DNA of 19,202 nucleotides from Tannerella sp. (GCA_031267485.1 JAIRYY010000039.1:1-19202), one strand, 5' to 3'; counted from the stretch's first letter, positions 1 to 9,400 are shown. Numbers and translations are program-made. The notes: generated by a model from the letters alone, not told the origin.

Positions 1-2887
1 ACAGCCGTATTCACCCGCTGCCGGAACAGGTCTTAGTACACACGAGCTGAATATGCCGGGAGCGTACAGGGACGTAAAGGATACAACCTGCGTAGCCCAG
101 TTTAAGATAAAGAATCCCAAAGCTGAAATGTCCCGGTTCGGCGAAGCGTTTTTCCTTGCCTGGACAACCACACCCTGGACACTGCCATCCAATACTGCAT
201 TGGCTGCAGGCCCCGAAATTGCTTATGTAGCAGTACAGTCTTATAATCCCTACACCGGAAACAAGATGACTGCCGTAATGGCTAAATCACTTGTATTCAG
301 CATGTTCAATGAAAAGGCGGAAAGCATGCCCCTTGAAGATTATAAGCAAGGGGACAAACTTATCCCTTATCGTATAGCCGGAGAGTGGAAAGGTAAAGAC
401 CTTGCCGGAATGGAATATGAGCAACTGATGCCTTGGGTAAATCCGGGAGAAAATGCTTTTAAGGTTCTTTCCGGAGACTTTGTAACTACTGAAGATGGTA
501 CAGGTATCGTACATATAGCCCCTACTTTCGGCGCCGACGACGCCAAAGTGGCCAAAGCAAATGATGTCCCTGCATTATTACTGTTGGACAAAGATGAAAA
601 CCGACGTCCGATGGTAGACCTCACAGGTAAGTACTTCAAACTGGAAGATCTGGATCCCGAGTTTGTAAAGAACAACATTAATGTTGACCTGTATAAGGAA
701 TTTGCAGGGCGTTATGTGAAAAATGAATACGACGATACGCTTCCTGCCGATGCCCCAACGCTGGACATCGACCTGAGTGTCATGCTCAAACAGCAGGGGC
801 TGGCGTTCAGGATTGAGAAGCATATACACAACTATCCCCATTGCTGGCGTACGGACAAGCCGGTTCTTTACTATCCGCTGGACAGCTGGTTCATACGGAC
901 GACGGCCTGCCGCGAACGCATGATGGCGCTTAACAGTACGATCAACTGGAAACCCCAGAGCACCGGTTCGGGACGCTTCGGCAAGTGGCTCGAAAACCTG
1001 CAGGACTGGAATCTCAGCCGCAGCCGTTACTGGGGAACGCCGCTTCCGATATGGCGGACGGACGACGGCGCGGAAGAAAAATGCATAGGCTCTGTCGGGG
1101 AATTGTACGATGAAATGGAAAAATCCGCCGCCGCCGGATTTATGACGGGTAATCCCTATAAGGAAGCGGGTTTCGTCGCCGGAGATTATTCGGAAGAGAA
1201 CTATAACAAAATCGATCTTCACCGTCCATACGTGGATGATATCATACTTGTGTCGGATAGCGGCAAACCGATGAAACGCGAAACGGATCTTATCGACGTG
1301 TGGTTTGATTCGGGAGCAATGCCGTATGCCCAGATACATTATCCGTTTGAAAACAAAGAATTTTTCGACAACCGTGAAGTTTATCCGGCGGATTTCATCG
1401 CCGAGGGTGTGGACCAGACGCGCGGTTGGTTTTTCACGCTGCATGCGCTGGGAAGCATGATATTCGACAGCGTGGCGTTCCGGAACGTGGTATCGAACGG
1501 GCTTGTGCTCGACAGGAACGGCAATAAGATGTCAAAGCGTCTCGGCAATGGCGTCGATCCGTTTAAAACAATCGAAAAATACGGTTCCGACCCTTTGCGC
1601 TGGTACATGATAACGAATGCGTCTCCGTGGGACAACCTGAAGTTCGACGTCGACGGAATAGAGGAGGTGCGCCGCAAGTTCTTCGGCACACTGTATAATA
1701 CCTATTCGTTCTTTTCCCTTTATGCGAATGTCGACGGGTTTACGTACAGCGAACCCGATGTGCCGGTAAGCGAGCGTCCGGAGATAGACCGCTGGATCCT
1801 GTCGCTTCTCAACTCACTGATAAGGGAGGTCGACGGATATTACAATGCTTACGAGCCGACACGCGCAGGGCGTCTGATATCGGATTTTGTGAATGATCAT
1901 CTGAGTAACTGGTATGTACGCCTCAACCGCCGCCGTTTCTGGGGCGGCGGCATGACGGCCGGCAAACTGTCGGCATACCAGACGCTTTATACCTGCCTCG
2001 AAACCGTAAGCAAACTGATGGCGCCGATAGCTCCGTTCTACTCCGACCGGCTGTTTACAGACCTGGTATCGGTTACGGGACGCGACCGGGCGGAATCGGT
2101 TCACCTGGCCGACTTCCCGCTCTGTGACGAATCGCTGATAAACAAAACGCTCGAAGACCGGATGCGGATAGCACAGGCGGTCTCCTCGATGGCGCTGGCC
2201 CTGCGGCGCAAAGTGGGCATCAAAGTACGTCAGCCGCTGCGGACGATCATAGCGCCGGCGCTGAACGACGAACAGAGGGAGGATATGGAAGCGGTGAAAA
2301 ACCTTGTGCTGAACGAGGTGAATGTCAAAGAACTGAATTTTGTGGACAACGCTTCGGGTATTCTCGTAAAAAAAATCAAACCCGACTTCAAAAAACTGGG
2401 GCCGTGCTACGGTAAGATCATGAAACAGCTCACGGCATCCATACAGGCCATGTCGCAGGATGATATAGCTCTGTTTGAACAGGCCGGCGGGTTTACATTC
2501 AACATCGACGGACAGGAGTGCGGAATCGCTCCGGGCGATGTCGAAATCATATCGGAAGATATTCCGGGATGGCTTGTCGCCAATGAAGGCAACCTCACGA
2601 TTGCGCTTGACATAACCGTAACGGACGATTTGCGAAAAGAAGGTCTGGCGCGCGAATTGGTGAACCGCATCCAAAATCTGCGCAAGAGTAACGGCTATGA
2701 GATAACCGACAAAATCCGGGTGAAAATTTCTTCGTCGGACGAAACGGACGAAGCGGTGACGGATTATGAGGATTACATAAAAAAACAGGTTCTTGCGGAA
2801 ACGCTCGAAATTATTGATGGTCAAATAAATGGCGTGGAACTTGATTTCGAGGATTTCAGGCTGTTTGTGAAAATAGAAAAAATTTGA
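1..2887 (+). CDS. ileS: Isoleucyl-tRNA synthetase, 5'-truncated by window edge
   Basis: Charges tRNA-Ile with isoleucine in the cytoplasm. The reading frame is already open at base 2, so the first in-frame ATG (53) is internal; the upstream codons read as IleRS sequence (…GTGLSTHELNM). The HIGH motif and N-terminal Rossmann half lie off the window. Visible parts, in order: the CP1 editing domain with TTTPWTLPSNTAL and GTGIVHIAPTFGADD; the class I core with WFDSGAMPYAQ, GVDQTRGWFFTLH and the KMSKS-type loop written KMSKR (1526–1540); the anticodon-binding helical domain; and a C-terminal domain (about 2400–2880) of the DUF5915 kind rather than the zinc-finger tail of the E. coli enzyme. That points to the eukaryote-like IleRS type usual in Bacteroidota. 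About 960 of an expected roughly 1,100–1,150 residues are present. Base composition changes inside the gene (see findings). The next gene starts 85 bp downstream. Confidence 0.97.
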   Translation, partial: QPYSPAAGTGLSTHELNMPGAYRDVKDTTCVAQFKIKNPKAEMSRFGEAFFLAWTTTPWTLPSNTALAAGPEIAYVAVQSYNPYTGNKMTAVMAKSLVFSMFNEKAESMPLEDYKQGDKLIPYRIAGEWKGKDLAGMEYEQLMPWVNPGENAFKVLSGDFVTTEDGTGIVHIAPTFGADDAKVAKANDVPALLLLDKDENRRPMVDLTGKYFKLEDLDPEFVKNNINVDLYKEFAGRYVKNEYDDTLPADAPTLDIDLSVMLKQQGLAFRIEKHIHNYPHCWRTDKPVLYYPLDSWFIRTTACRERMMALNSTINWKPQSTGSGRFGKWLENLQDWNLSRSRYWGTPLPIWRTDDGAEEKCIGSVGELYDEMEKSAAAGFMTGNPYKEAGFVAGDYSEENYNKIDLHRPYVDDIILVSDSGKPMKRETDLIDVWFDSGAMPYAQIHYPFENKEFFDNREVYPADFIAEGVDQTRGWFFTLHALGSMIFDSVAFRNVVSNGLVLDRNGNKMSKRLGNGVDPFKTIEKYGSDPLRWYMITNASPWDNLKFDVDGIEEVRRKFFGTLYNTYSFFSLYANVDGFTYSEPDVPVSERPEIDRWILSLLNSLIREVDGYYNAYEPTRAGRLISDFVNDHLSNWYVRLNRRRFWGGGMTAGKLSAYQTLYTCLETVSKLMAPIAPFYSDRLFTDLVSVTGRDRAESVHLADFPLCDESLINKTLEDRMRIAQAVSSMALALRRKVGIKVRQPLRTIIAPALNDEQREDMEAVKNLVLNEVNVKELNFVDNASGILVKKIKPDFKKLGPCYGKIMKQLTASIQAMSQDDIALFEQAGGFTFNIDGQECGIAPGDVEIISEDIPGWLVANEGNLTIALDITVTDDLRKEGLARELVNRIQNLRKSNGYEITDKIRVKISSSDETDEAVTDYEDYIKKQVLAETLEIIDGQINGVELDFEDFRLFVKIEKI

Positions 2888-2919
2888 CTGATTTAGCATG
2901 GAATATATAAATTATATAG

Positions 2920-2927
2920 TATTTTTG
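2920..2927 (+). promoter_or_regulatory. Candidate -7 box before TraR/DksA gene
   Basis: TATTTTTG fits the Bacteroidota -7 consensus TAnnTTTG and lies in the 85-bp AT-rich gap between ileS and the next gene. No convincing TTTG -33 element sits 19–20 bp upstream. The match could be chance in AT-rich DNA. Confidence 0.3.
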
Positions 2928-2972
2928 ATGTGATAAATTATTTTGTAGTTTAATCAATTAATAAAAAAGATT

Positions 2973-3353
2973 ATGGCAGAAAAGACGAGATATTCGGATG
3001 AAGAACTGGAAGAATTTCGCACACTTATTTTAGATAAGCTGGATGTCGCTAAACGTGATTACGAACAGTTGCGGGCGGGAGTGACCAATTCCGAAGGGAA
3101 TGACGTTTCCGACACATCGCCGACGTTCAAAGTGCTTGAAGAAGGCGCGACAACCCTGTCGAAAGAAGAATCGGGCCGCCTGGCGCAGCGTCAGATGAAA
3201 TTTATTCAGAGCCTGCAGGGGGCGCTGATTCGCATAGAGAATAAAACATACGGTATTTGTCGGGAAACGGGAAAACTTATTCCGAAAGAGCGTTTGCGCG
3301 CAGTACCCCATGCAACATTAAGTATTGAAGCAAAAGAAAGTGGCGTTAAGTAA
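2973..3353 (+). CDS. TraR/DksA family regulator
   Basis: A 126-residue protein of the TraR/DksA C4 zinc-finger superfamily, whose members bind in the secondary channel of RNA polymerase and modulate transcription, in DksA together with ppGpp. The N-terminal half (residues 7–35 and 55–92) is an acidic, helical coiled-coil region; residues 40–55 hold the DVSDTSPTF tip-like segment. The finger region (YGICRETGKLIPKERL, 93–108) keeps the fold signature but only one cysteine, Cys96. The other zinc-ligand positions are replaced (Thr99, Pro112-His113), so classical four-cysteine zinc binding is not expected. This degenerate form is, to my knowledge, common in Bacteroidota. The ATG at 2973 follows an AT-rich leader. 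The gene overlaps the likely lspA start, and the order ileS–dksA-like–lspA is a phylum hallmark. Confidence 0.9.
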   Translation: MAEKTRYSDEELEEFRTLILDKLDVAKRDYEQLRAGVTNSEGNDVSDTSPTFKVLEEGATTLSKEESGRLAQRQMKFIQSLQGALIRIENKTYGICRETGKLIPKERLRAVPHATLSIEAKESGVK

Positions 3354-3984
3354 AAAACAGGTAAAATATATATGGGGTGCGGTATTGGCTGTTATCCTGT
3401 TATTGGTTTGCGACCAGGCCTTCAAGGTCTGGGTGAAGACGCACATGCGGCTTGGCGACAGTATGGAGGTTTTTTCATGGTTTAAAATTTATTTTACGGA
3501 AAATCCCGGTATGGCTTTCGGACTGGAGATTGTCGATACGTACATCCTTACCATATTCAGAATCATTATCGTCGGCCTGCTGGGAGGCTTTATCCTTAAA
3601 CTCGTGAAACGCGACTTCAAATTCGGTTTTATCCTCTGCCTCTCCATGATTTTTGCCGGCGCGCTCGGTAATATCATCGACTGCACATTCTACGGCGTCC
3701 TGTTCGACCACAGTTACGGCCAGGTCGCAACCCTCATGCCGGCAGACGGCGGTTACTCGACCTATCTGCACGGAAAGGTCGTGGACATGCTTTATTTCCC
3801 GCTCATAAAAACGACATGGCCTCTGTGGATGCCTTTGTGGGGCGGACAGGAATTTGTATTTTTCAGACCCATTTTCAATATAGCGGACTCTTCCATTTGC
3901 GTAAGCGTCTTTACGCTGCTTTTATTCTACAGGCAATCTTTGTCTGCGAGTTTTTCGAAGGAAAAAGAACTTCATGACGAATAA
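3325..3984 (+). CDS. lspA: Lipoprotein signal peptidase (signal peptidase II)
   Basis: Inner-membrane aspartyl protease that removes signal peptides from prolipoproteins after lipidation. Conserved blocks are all present: CDQAFKVWV (Asp30), FTENPGMAFG (58–66), GALGNIIDC (112–120), VVDMLYF with catalytic Asp154, and FNIADSSI with catalytic Asp188. Four hydrophobic helices are visible (about 16–29, 70–94, 100–118, 184–202). The stretch between the third helix and Asp154 is longer than in E. coli, as is usual in Bacteroidota. The start is uncertain: TTG at 3325 overlaps the upstream gene by 29 bp, and GTG at 3340 by 14 bp; no ATG fits. The stop overlaps the downstream lipoprotein gene by 11 bp, implying translational coupling with a gene whose product is itself an LspA substrate. 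Confidence 0.96.
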   Translation: MKQKKVALSKKQVKYIWGAVLAVILLLVCDQAFKVWVKTHMRLGDSMEVFSWFKIYFTENPGMAFGLEIVDTYILTIFRIIIVGLLGGFILKLVKRDFKFGFILCLSMIFAGALGNIIDCTFYGVLFDHSYGQVATLMPADGGYSTYLHGKVVDMLYFPLIKTTWPLWMPLWGGQEFVFFRPIFNIADSSICVSVFTLLLFYRQSLSASFSKEKELHDE

Positions 3985-4807
3985 TTTACGTATATATGGC
4001 ATTATACTGTTAATCTGCATGGCAGCATCCTGTAGCCGGGTTCCCGAACATATTATTTCCGAGAAAAAAATGAGGGCGACGCTATATGATATGCAGATAG
4101 CGGAGGCAATTGTCGAAACAGACTACGAATCATACAGGACAAGCGACGAGAGGCAGGTTGTTTATGACGCCGTCTTTGCCAAACATCATATCACACAGGC
4201 GGAATATGACTCATCGCTGGTATGGTATGGCGAGAATATGGATTTGTATATGCGCATTTACAGGCTTGTCTTAAAAGATATAAACGAAAATATTGCCTCT
4301 CTGGGCGATATTAAGCCGAATCCGTTATCCGGAGATGTTTCCGCAAAAGATTCGATAGACGTATGGGTTTATAACCGCAGTTTTACGTTCAGGCCGGAAC
4401 GGGTCTTCAATGCGCTCACGTTTGATATAAAACCGCAAAAACCTTATTCATCAGGCAGTTCATACGTATTTGGTCTGTCGGTATGGGGGATATTTCCCAA
4501 TTTGAAGCATAAGCCGAGAATCCGGATAAATGCCGTGCATGCCGATACGGTCATATCCGTCAACAGGGACATTACGGGCGACGGCTATTACGAAACGGTA
4601 GTGAGAACCATAGCAACCAAACAGGTAGAACGCGTATACGGACACGTAATAATGAACGATGCCAACGCGTCGTACCACCGCATCTATATGGATGACATCC
4701 GGCTCATGAAATATAATTACGGCTCAAAAGCGCTTACCGCCCCGCAAACCGACTCCCTCCCGTCACAACCGGAAACGGATCTGTTACTGGAAATACAGGC
4801 GAAATAA
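3974..4807 (+). CDS. DUF4296 domain lipoprotein
   Basis: A 277-residue protein with a lipoprotein signal: short basic start, hydrophobic stretch (7–18) and lipobox AAS-Cys20. It should therefore be lipidated and anchored facing the periplasm or at the outer membrane. Residues about 25–115 (RVPEHIISEKKMRATLYDMQIAEAI onward) match the DUF4296 pattern found in Bacteroidota next to lspA; the function is unknown. The remainder (about 130–277) is beta-rich and has no family I recognise. Translation starts inside lspA, so this is the last gene of the ileS–lspA cluster. No hairpin terminator is obvious after the stop; the next genes are minus-strand remnants. Confidence 0.85.
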   Translation: MTNNLRIYGIILLICMAASCSRVPEHIISEKKMRATLYDMQIAEAIVETDYESYRTSDERQVVYDAVFAKHHITQAEYDSSLVWYGENMDLYMRIYRLVLKDINENIASLGDIKPNPLSGDVSAKDSIDVWVYNRSFTFRPERVFNALTFDIKPQKPYSSGSSYVFGLSVWGIFPNLKHKPRIRINAVHADTVISVNRDITGDGYYETVVRTIATKQVERVYGHVIMNDANASYHRIYMDDIRLMKYNYGSKALTAPQTDSLPSQPETDLLLEIQAK

Positions 4808-4837
4808 TTTTTGCTCCCGCGTCAGCGGAATTTCTAG

Positions 4838-5195
4838 AAGCAGCGGATAAATTTTACTTTCAGGATTCAAACACCCAAAAACAACATTGTCGGCAATATC
4901 CACTATATATCGGTTTCGCACGTCAGTCTGCGAATGGCTGATCAAGTTCTTCGGGCAATTGCACGTACATCGTCCGCCCAGGCACGAGGATAACAGGCTG
5001 TCGTCCTTTGAGCGGGAAATGCAGTACATCGCGCTCTAACGGCGAGTGAAAACCACTGACCACACACTCGCCTGCTTCGCACATTGCGGTTGCCCGGTCG
5101 TAGCGTTTCAACACAGCCGAAGCAGGTGCTTTGCGACTGTATGGAAAGGCTGTCTTGTGCAGTTTCACAAGGTCTATATTACCGAATGTCTGCAT
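4838..5195 (-). pseudogene. Remnant of SLOG/DprA-like protein gene
   Basis: Two minus-strand frames together spell a broken protein of a Bacteroidota SLOG (DprA/Smf-like nucleotide-binding) family. The first frame (5195 down to a TGA at 4923–4925) reads MQTFGNIDLVKLHKTAF…, ATAMCEAGECVVSGFHSP and LERDVLHFPLKGRQPVIL. The second frame resumes at about 4926 with QTDVRNRYIVDIADNVVFGC and runs to about 4838. Compared with family members as I remember them, roughly 20–25 residues between these blocks (the GRLLI.SPF..…TKETA segment) are missing and the frame is shifted. This fits a deletion in a dead gene. The minus start lies 20 bp beyond the stop of the adjacent truncated ATP-binding protein gene, so the two were probably neighbours before decay. 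Family identity rests on memory of sequence patterns. Confidence 0.6.
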
Positions 5196-5197
5196 AC

Positions 5198-5230
5198 TTT
5201 TCTCTCACTTTTCTCTCATCTTTCTCTCAT
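5198..5230 (-). repeat. Three 11-bp tandem repeats between two gene remnants
   Basis: On the minus strand the units are ATGAGAGAAAG (5230–5220), ATGAGAGAAAA (5219–5209) and GTGAGAGAAAA (5208–5198), directly followed by GTATG. They encode the KMRER tail and stop of the truncated ATP-binding protein and supply a purine-rich leader just before the ATG at 5195 of the SLOG remnant. Slippage during replication could add or remove units. Confidence 0.75.
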
Positions 5231-5692
5231 TTTTAAAGTCCAATTAGCATCTTTAAATGACCCGACATTAATGATTAATTTTTTCAATCGTAATTCTGTT
5301 AATAGATGTCCTATCTTTGTTTTTCTTTGTTGGCTACTCATCCATTCGGGTAATTTTTTCCATAACAATTCGTCTATCTCCTTACGTTTCATACTGCCGT
5401 GTTGAGTGATTGATTTAATGATTAAATCCAAATAATATTGCTTTTCAAATGCCTTATTTTTAGTGTATGCGGCTTTTTGTTCCGTAATTTGTGATACTTT
5501 TTTCCCGACAAAATAATTTGGTTTCCTGCCCTCAATCAGCCCTTCTCTTTTCAGGTTGTTTGCATCCTTATCGGAAATCGGCAGTTTTTTCTGTACGCGG
5601 TCGAGTAATATCACTTGCGACAGCGATAAATCCTGACGTTTGATTAGAATATTCGAATATTGCAAATCAAATGAATGACCGTATATCAGCAA
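5216..5692 (-). pseudogene. C-terminal stub of AlbA_2/RecG-like ATP-binding protein
   Basis: About 150 residues resembling the C-terminal third of the AlbA_2 (divergent AAA_4/Schlafen-like) 'putative DNA-binding / ATP-dependent helicase RecG-like' proteins widespread in Bacteroidota. The recognisable part starts at FDLQYSNILIKRQDLSLSQV, followed by ILLDRVQKKLPIS, LKREGLIEGRKPNYFV and winged-helix-like segments MKRKEIDELLWKKLPEWM and KIGHLLTELRLKKLI. Intact members have 400–500 residues. Here the N-terminal AlbA_2 and ATP-binding parts are absent: upstream sequence runs directly into the rplS terminator (5751–5794). The only possible start is a TTG at 5692. It is most likely a truncated, non-functional gene left by a deletion; expression of a short winged-helix protein cannot be excluded. 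Confidence 0.6.
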
Positions 5693-5750
5693 AATAACCT
5701 CGATTAAAACAAAATTTATCTCAGATCGGCCATTGAGGAAGGCGCCGTAT

Positions 5751-5794
5751 AAAAAAACGGGATTGCCCGGTATATTCGGACAACCCCGTTTTTA
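5751..5794 (-). terminator. rplS intrinsic terminator
   Basis: A 13-bp stem pairs 5757–5769 with 5777–5789, with two G·U pairs if read as minus-strand RNA and a 7-nt loop. It is followed on the minus strand by a run of seven T (5757–5751). Flanking A/T runs extend the stem, so it may act in both directions. It lies 34 bp after the rplS stop. Confidence 0.85.
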
Positions 5795-5827
5795 TGATCA
5801 ACACATATCAAATGACTATCCTTAAAA

Positions 5828-6181
5828 TCAGGAAGATATTCTTTTTTCTTTAATACGCGCTTTTTTACCGGTAAGTTTGCGCAGGTAATACAGTCTTGTG
5901 CGGCGAACTTTACCCCTCTTATTAATAACGATGCTTTCTATAAAAGGCGATTCGATGGGGAAAATTCTCTCCACTCCCACATTCTCGGAAATCTTGCGTA
6001 CGGTAAAACGTTTTTTGATTCCATGACCCGATATGCGTATGACAACACCGCGATATTGCTGTATACGTTCTTTATTTCCCTCTTTGATACGATACGATAC
6101 GGTAATCGTATCACCACTGTTAAAAGCCGGATGCTCCTTTCCGGTAGCAAACGCTTCTTCTGCAACTTTGATTAAATCCAT
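5828..6181 (-). CDS. rplS: 50S ribosomal protein L19
   Basis: A 117-residue ribosomal protein of the large subunit, located at the 30S–50S interface. The L19 signature is clear: [72 protein letters not shown] and [18 protein letters not shown]. Length is normal for the family. It stands alone on the minus strand with its own promoter at 6271–6301 and terminator at 5751–5794. The predicted leader of about 85 nt contains a small CGGG/CCCG hairpin (around 6230–6248). Some L19 genes have autoregulatory leaders, but nothing here is strong enough to name one. Confidence 0.98.
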   Translation of the reverse strand: MDLIKVAEEAFATGKEHPAFNSGDTITVSYRIKEGNKERIQQYRGVVIRISGHGIKKRFTVRKISENVGVERIFPIESPFIESIVINKRGKVRRTRLYYLRKLTGKKARIKEKRISS

Positions 6182-6270
6182 TGTTTATAAGCTCTTTATA
6201 TGTTTAAAATACAACAAAACGCAACATAACGGGTAACACTTTTCCCGGCAGCGATTACGTAAAGCGGTCG

Positions 6271-6301
6271 CAAAGGTAGCGTTTTTTTTTCAACAGGCAA
6301 G
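6271..6301 (-). promoter_or_regulatory. rplS promoter (Bacteroidota type)
   Basis: Read on the minus strand: CTTG at 6301–6298 (consensus TTTG, one mismatch), a 19-bp spacer containing an A tract, then TACCTTTG at 6278–6271, an exact TAnnTTTG -7 box. Transcription would start near 6265, giving an rplS leader of about 85 nt. Confidence 0.65.
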
Positions 6302-6375
6302 TTTAGCGCGTTATTTTTTCAGGTTATTGTATCATAAATAAACAAAAAACATGATTCGATTCAGGAGAAAAAAAT

Positions 6376-6383
6376 TATTTTTG
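6376..6383 (+). promoter_or_regulatory. Candidate -7 box of the GH3–beta-lactamase gene
   Basis: TATTTTTG matches TAnnTTTG exactly and lies 25 bp before the ATG at 6409, in the 227-bp divergent gap with rplS. No clear TTTG element is found 19–20 bp upstream. Predicted start of transcription is near 6390. Confidence 0.45.
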
Positions 6384-6408
6384 CGTCCGAAATCAATAAA
6401 ATGTAAAT

Positions 6409-9400
6409 ATGGAACGAAGGCATATATTTCTTTTTTTATACTTTATACTCTCCTGTACAGCTGTTTATCCGCAAGTTGTGCCCAATCTGTTTGCTTCGGT
6501 AAATGAGGGTACGATGAATCACTGGGTTGATTCGGTTTTCGACAGCATGAGCGAAGAGGAGCGCATCGGACAGCTTTTCATGATTGTTGCGGAGCCTGTC
6601 GCCGAAACGAGGAACATCACAAAACTCATCAATCTCATCCATAACCTGAAGATTGGCGGAATACTGTTCCAGCGGGGCAGTCCCGAATCTCAGATAACCG
6701 TCACCAACCGGCTTCAGCGGGAAGCGCGTATACCGTTACTGATTGCGCTCGACGGGGAATGGGGATTGTCCATGAGGCTGAACAATACGACGCGTTTTCC
6801 TAAAAATATGATGATTGGCGCCATATCGGACCTGAAACTGATTGAACAGTACGGGGAGGAAGTCGGCCGGCAATGCCGCGAAATGGGTATTCACGTAAAT
6901 TTCGCACCGGATGTGGACGTTAACAGCAATCCTGAAAATCCGGTAATCGGTATCCGTTCTTTCGGTGAAGACCCGGAAGATGTGGCGCAAAAAGCAATTG
7001 CATACGCGAGGGGACTTGAAAATGCCGGTATCATTTCCGTCGCCAAACATTTTCCGGGACATGGGGACACGGACAGTGATTCGCATCATCTGTTACCGGT
7101 CATCAACCATGATATGGAGCGGCTGGAAAACGTTGAGTTGTATCCGTTCGGAAAATATATCGAAAGCGGTTTGTCCGGTATCATGGTTGCACATTTGGAC
7201 ATACCCGCGCTGGGCACAAACGGCCGTCCGAGTTCGTTCTCCGGCGGGGTGGTCGCCGGACTGCTGCGGGACCGGCTGGGATTCCGTGGGCTTTGTTTCA
7301 CCGATGGGCTTGCCATGAAAGGAGCGGTCACCAGAAGAAATGAAAGTATGGCCGTCCAGGCGCTCAAGGCGGGAAATGACATTCTTTTAGGCCCTGTCAA
7401 TCCCGAAAAGGAATTTGAGGCGGTCAGACAGGCGGTCAGGAAAAAGCAGCTTGACATGTCCGAACTGGACGAACGGTGCCGCAGAATATTGCGGTATAAA
7501 TACATCGCCGGATTAAATCACGTCAAAACCGTAACAGCCAAATCCTTGCAGGAAAGACTGAACCTGCCGCATGCGGAATGGCTCAACGCCAGATTGAATG
7601 CCGAAGCGGTCACGATTGTAAAAAACCGGGAAAACATCCTGCCGGTGAAACAGCTGGACAGGAAACGGATAGCGGCAGTCGCGCTGGGAGGATTGACCGA
7701 CAACGAATTTCATCGCACATTAAAGAAATATGACGATATTGACTGCTTCAGCATACCGAATAATGCCGGCTACAGCGACAGGGCAAACATCTTCGGCAAA
7801 CTGGACGGATACGATTTCATTATATGCAGCGTTCACAACGCGACGCAGGGAGACCATGCGGAACTGCAGAAGCTCGCTTCCGGGAAAGATGTCGTGTTTG
7901 TTTTTTTCACCGTCCCGTACCGGTGTGCACAATTCAGGAACTCCATCGAAAAGGCGCAGGCGGTTGTCATTGCTTACGAGCCGACGCCTATGGCGGAAAA
8001 CTATGCCGCACAAATCCTGTTTGGAGGCGTTCCCGCCAAAGGCTCTTTGCCTGTGGGCGTACCGGATTTGTTCCCTTTGGGCGTGGGAATAAAAACCGAA
8101 AAAACAAGGCTGGGATTTCATGAGCCGGAAGAAGTCCGCATCAATCCGTACAAACTGCAGGCGATAGATTCCATCGTGCAGGGCGGTCTTGACGGGGAGG
8201 CGTATCCCGGATGCCGGGTGCTTGTTGCGAAAGACGGCATGATTATCTACGACAGGGCTTTCGGACACTACGACTATACCCGGGAACAGCCCGTGACGGA
8301 AGAAACCGTCTATGACCTTGCCTCCCTGTCAAAAGCTGCCGGGACGCTTCTCGCCCTGATGAAATCTTATGATGAAGAAAACTTTCAGCTATCCGACAAA
8401 ATCTCGAAATACGTGGCCGGACTGGACGGCTCCGATAAAAAAAACATCGTCATAAGGGATATGCTCTATCACCAGTCCGGCCTGCCCCCGACCATCCCGT
8501 TTTATGAGCAGGCTATCGACAACAGCAGCTTCCGCGGGTCGTTATACAGCCGCAGCAGAGACGGACAGCATCCCGTACAGTTCGACGCGCGCACCTACGT
8601 GAATACAAGTTTCGGATATAACCCCAAGATTGTTTCGGATAGGCAACGGGAAGGATTTCATGCGGAGGTGGCGCGAAACTTTTTCATAAGCGACGCGTTT
8701 GTCCGCGACAGCATCCTGGCGGGCATAAAAAACGCCCGAAAGAGCGCTCCCGGCAGGTACGTTTACAGCTGTATCAACTTCATTTTACTCAAGATGATGA
8801 TTGAACAGCAGACCGGCGAGCCGATGGACAAATTTTTGCGCCAACATTTCTTCGACCGCCTCGGCGCGTCGTCCACGACCTATAATCCGCTGCATATAAT
8901 GAACTTATCGTGTGTCGCACCCACGGAAAACGACCGGTTTATCCGGCGTCAGACCGTGCATGGATACGTTCACGACGAAGCCGCCGCTTTTCAGGGAGGC
9001 GTATCCGGTAATGCAGGGCTTTTTTCTTCAGCCGTCGACCTTGCAAAAATCATGCAGTTATACCTGAATAACGGGACATACGGAGGAGAAAGATATTTAT
9101 CCGAAAAGACATGTCATCTGTTTACCGGCAGCAAATCGCCGGTAAGCCGCCGCGGGCTGGGATTTGACAAGCCCGACGCCAAGAATCCGTCCCGGTCTCC
9201 ATGCGGACGTTTGGCGCCGCAGGCGGTTTACGGGCATACGGGCTATACGGGAACCTGTTTTTGGATTGATCCGGCCAATAATATGTTTTTCATATTCCTC
9301 AGTAACCGCACATATCCGTCGCGGACAAACACGAAACTGTTTTCGCTGGATATACGCCCCCACATTCAGGATGCCATATACAAGTCAATGGAACCGGCAG

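Noticed and set aside
578..1444. Minus-strand open frame (288 codons) opposite ileS
   Set aside because: Shadow of the ileS coding frame; low-complexity, His/Phe/Arg-rich translation without motifs.
1814..2899. Long minus-strand open frame (361 codons) opposite ileS
   Set aside because: It is antisense to strongly conserved IleRS sequence, its translation shows no domain character, and it is explained by GC-rich codon bias on the opposite strand.
5046..5405. Plus-strand open frame of 119 codons in the remnant region
   Set aside because: Antisense to the recognisable SLOG and AlbA_2-like remnants; its translation is Phe/Leu/Ser-rich noise from the pyrimidine-rich repeat.
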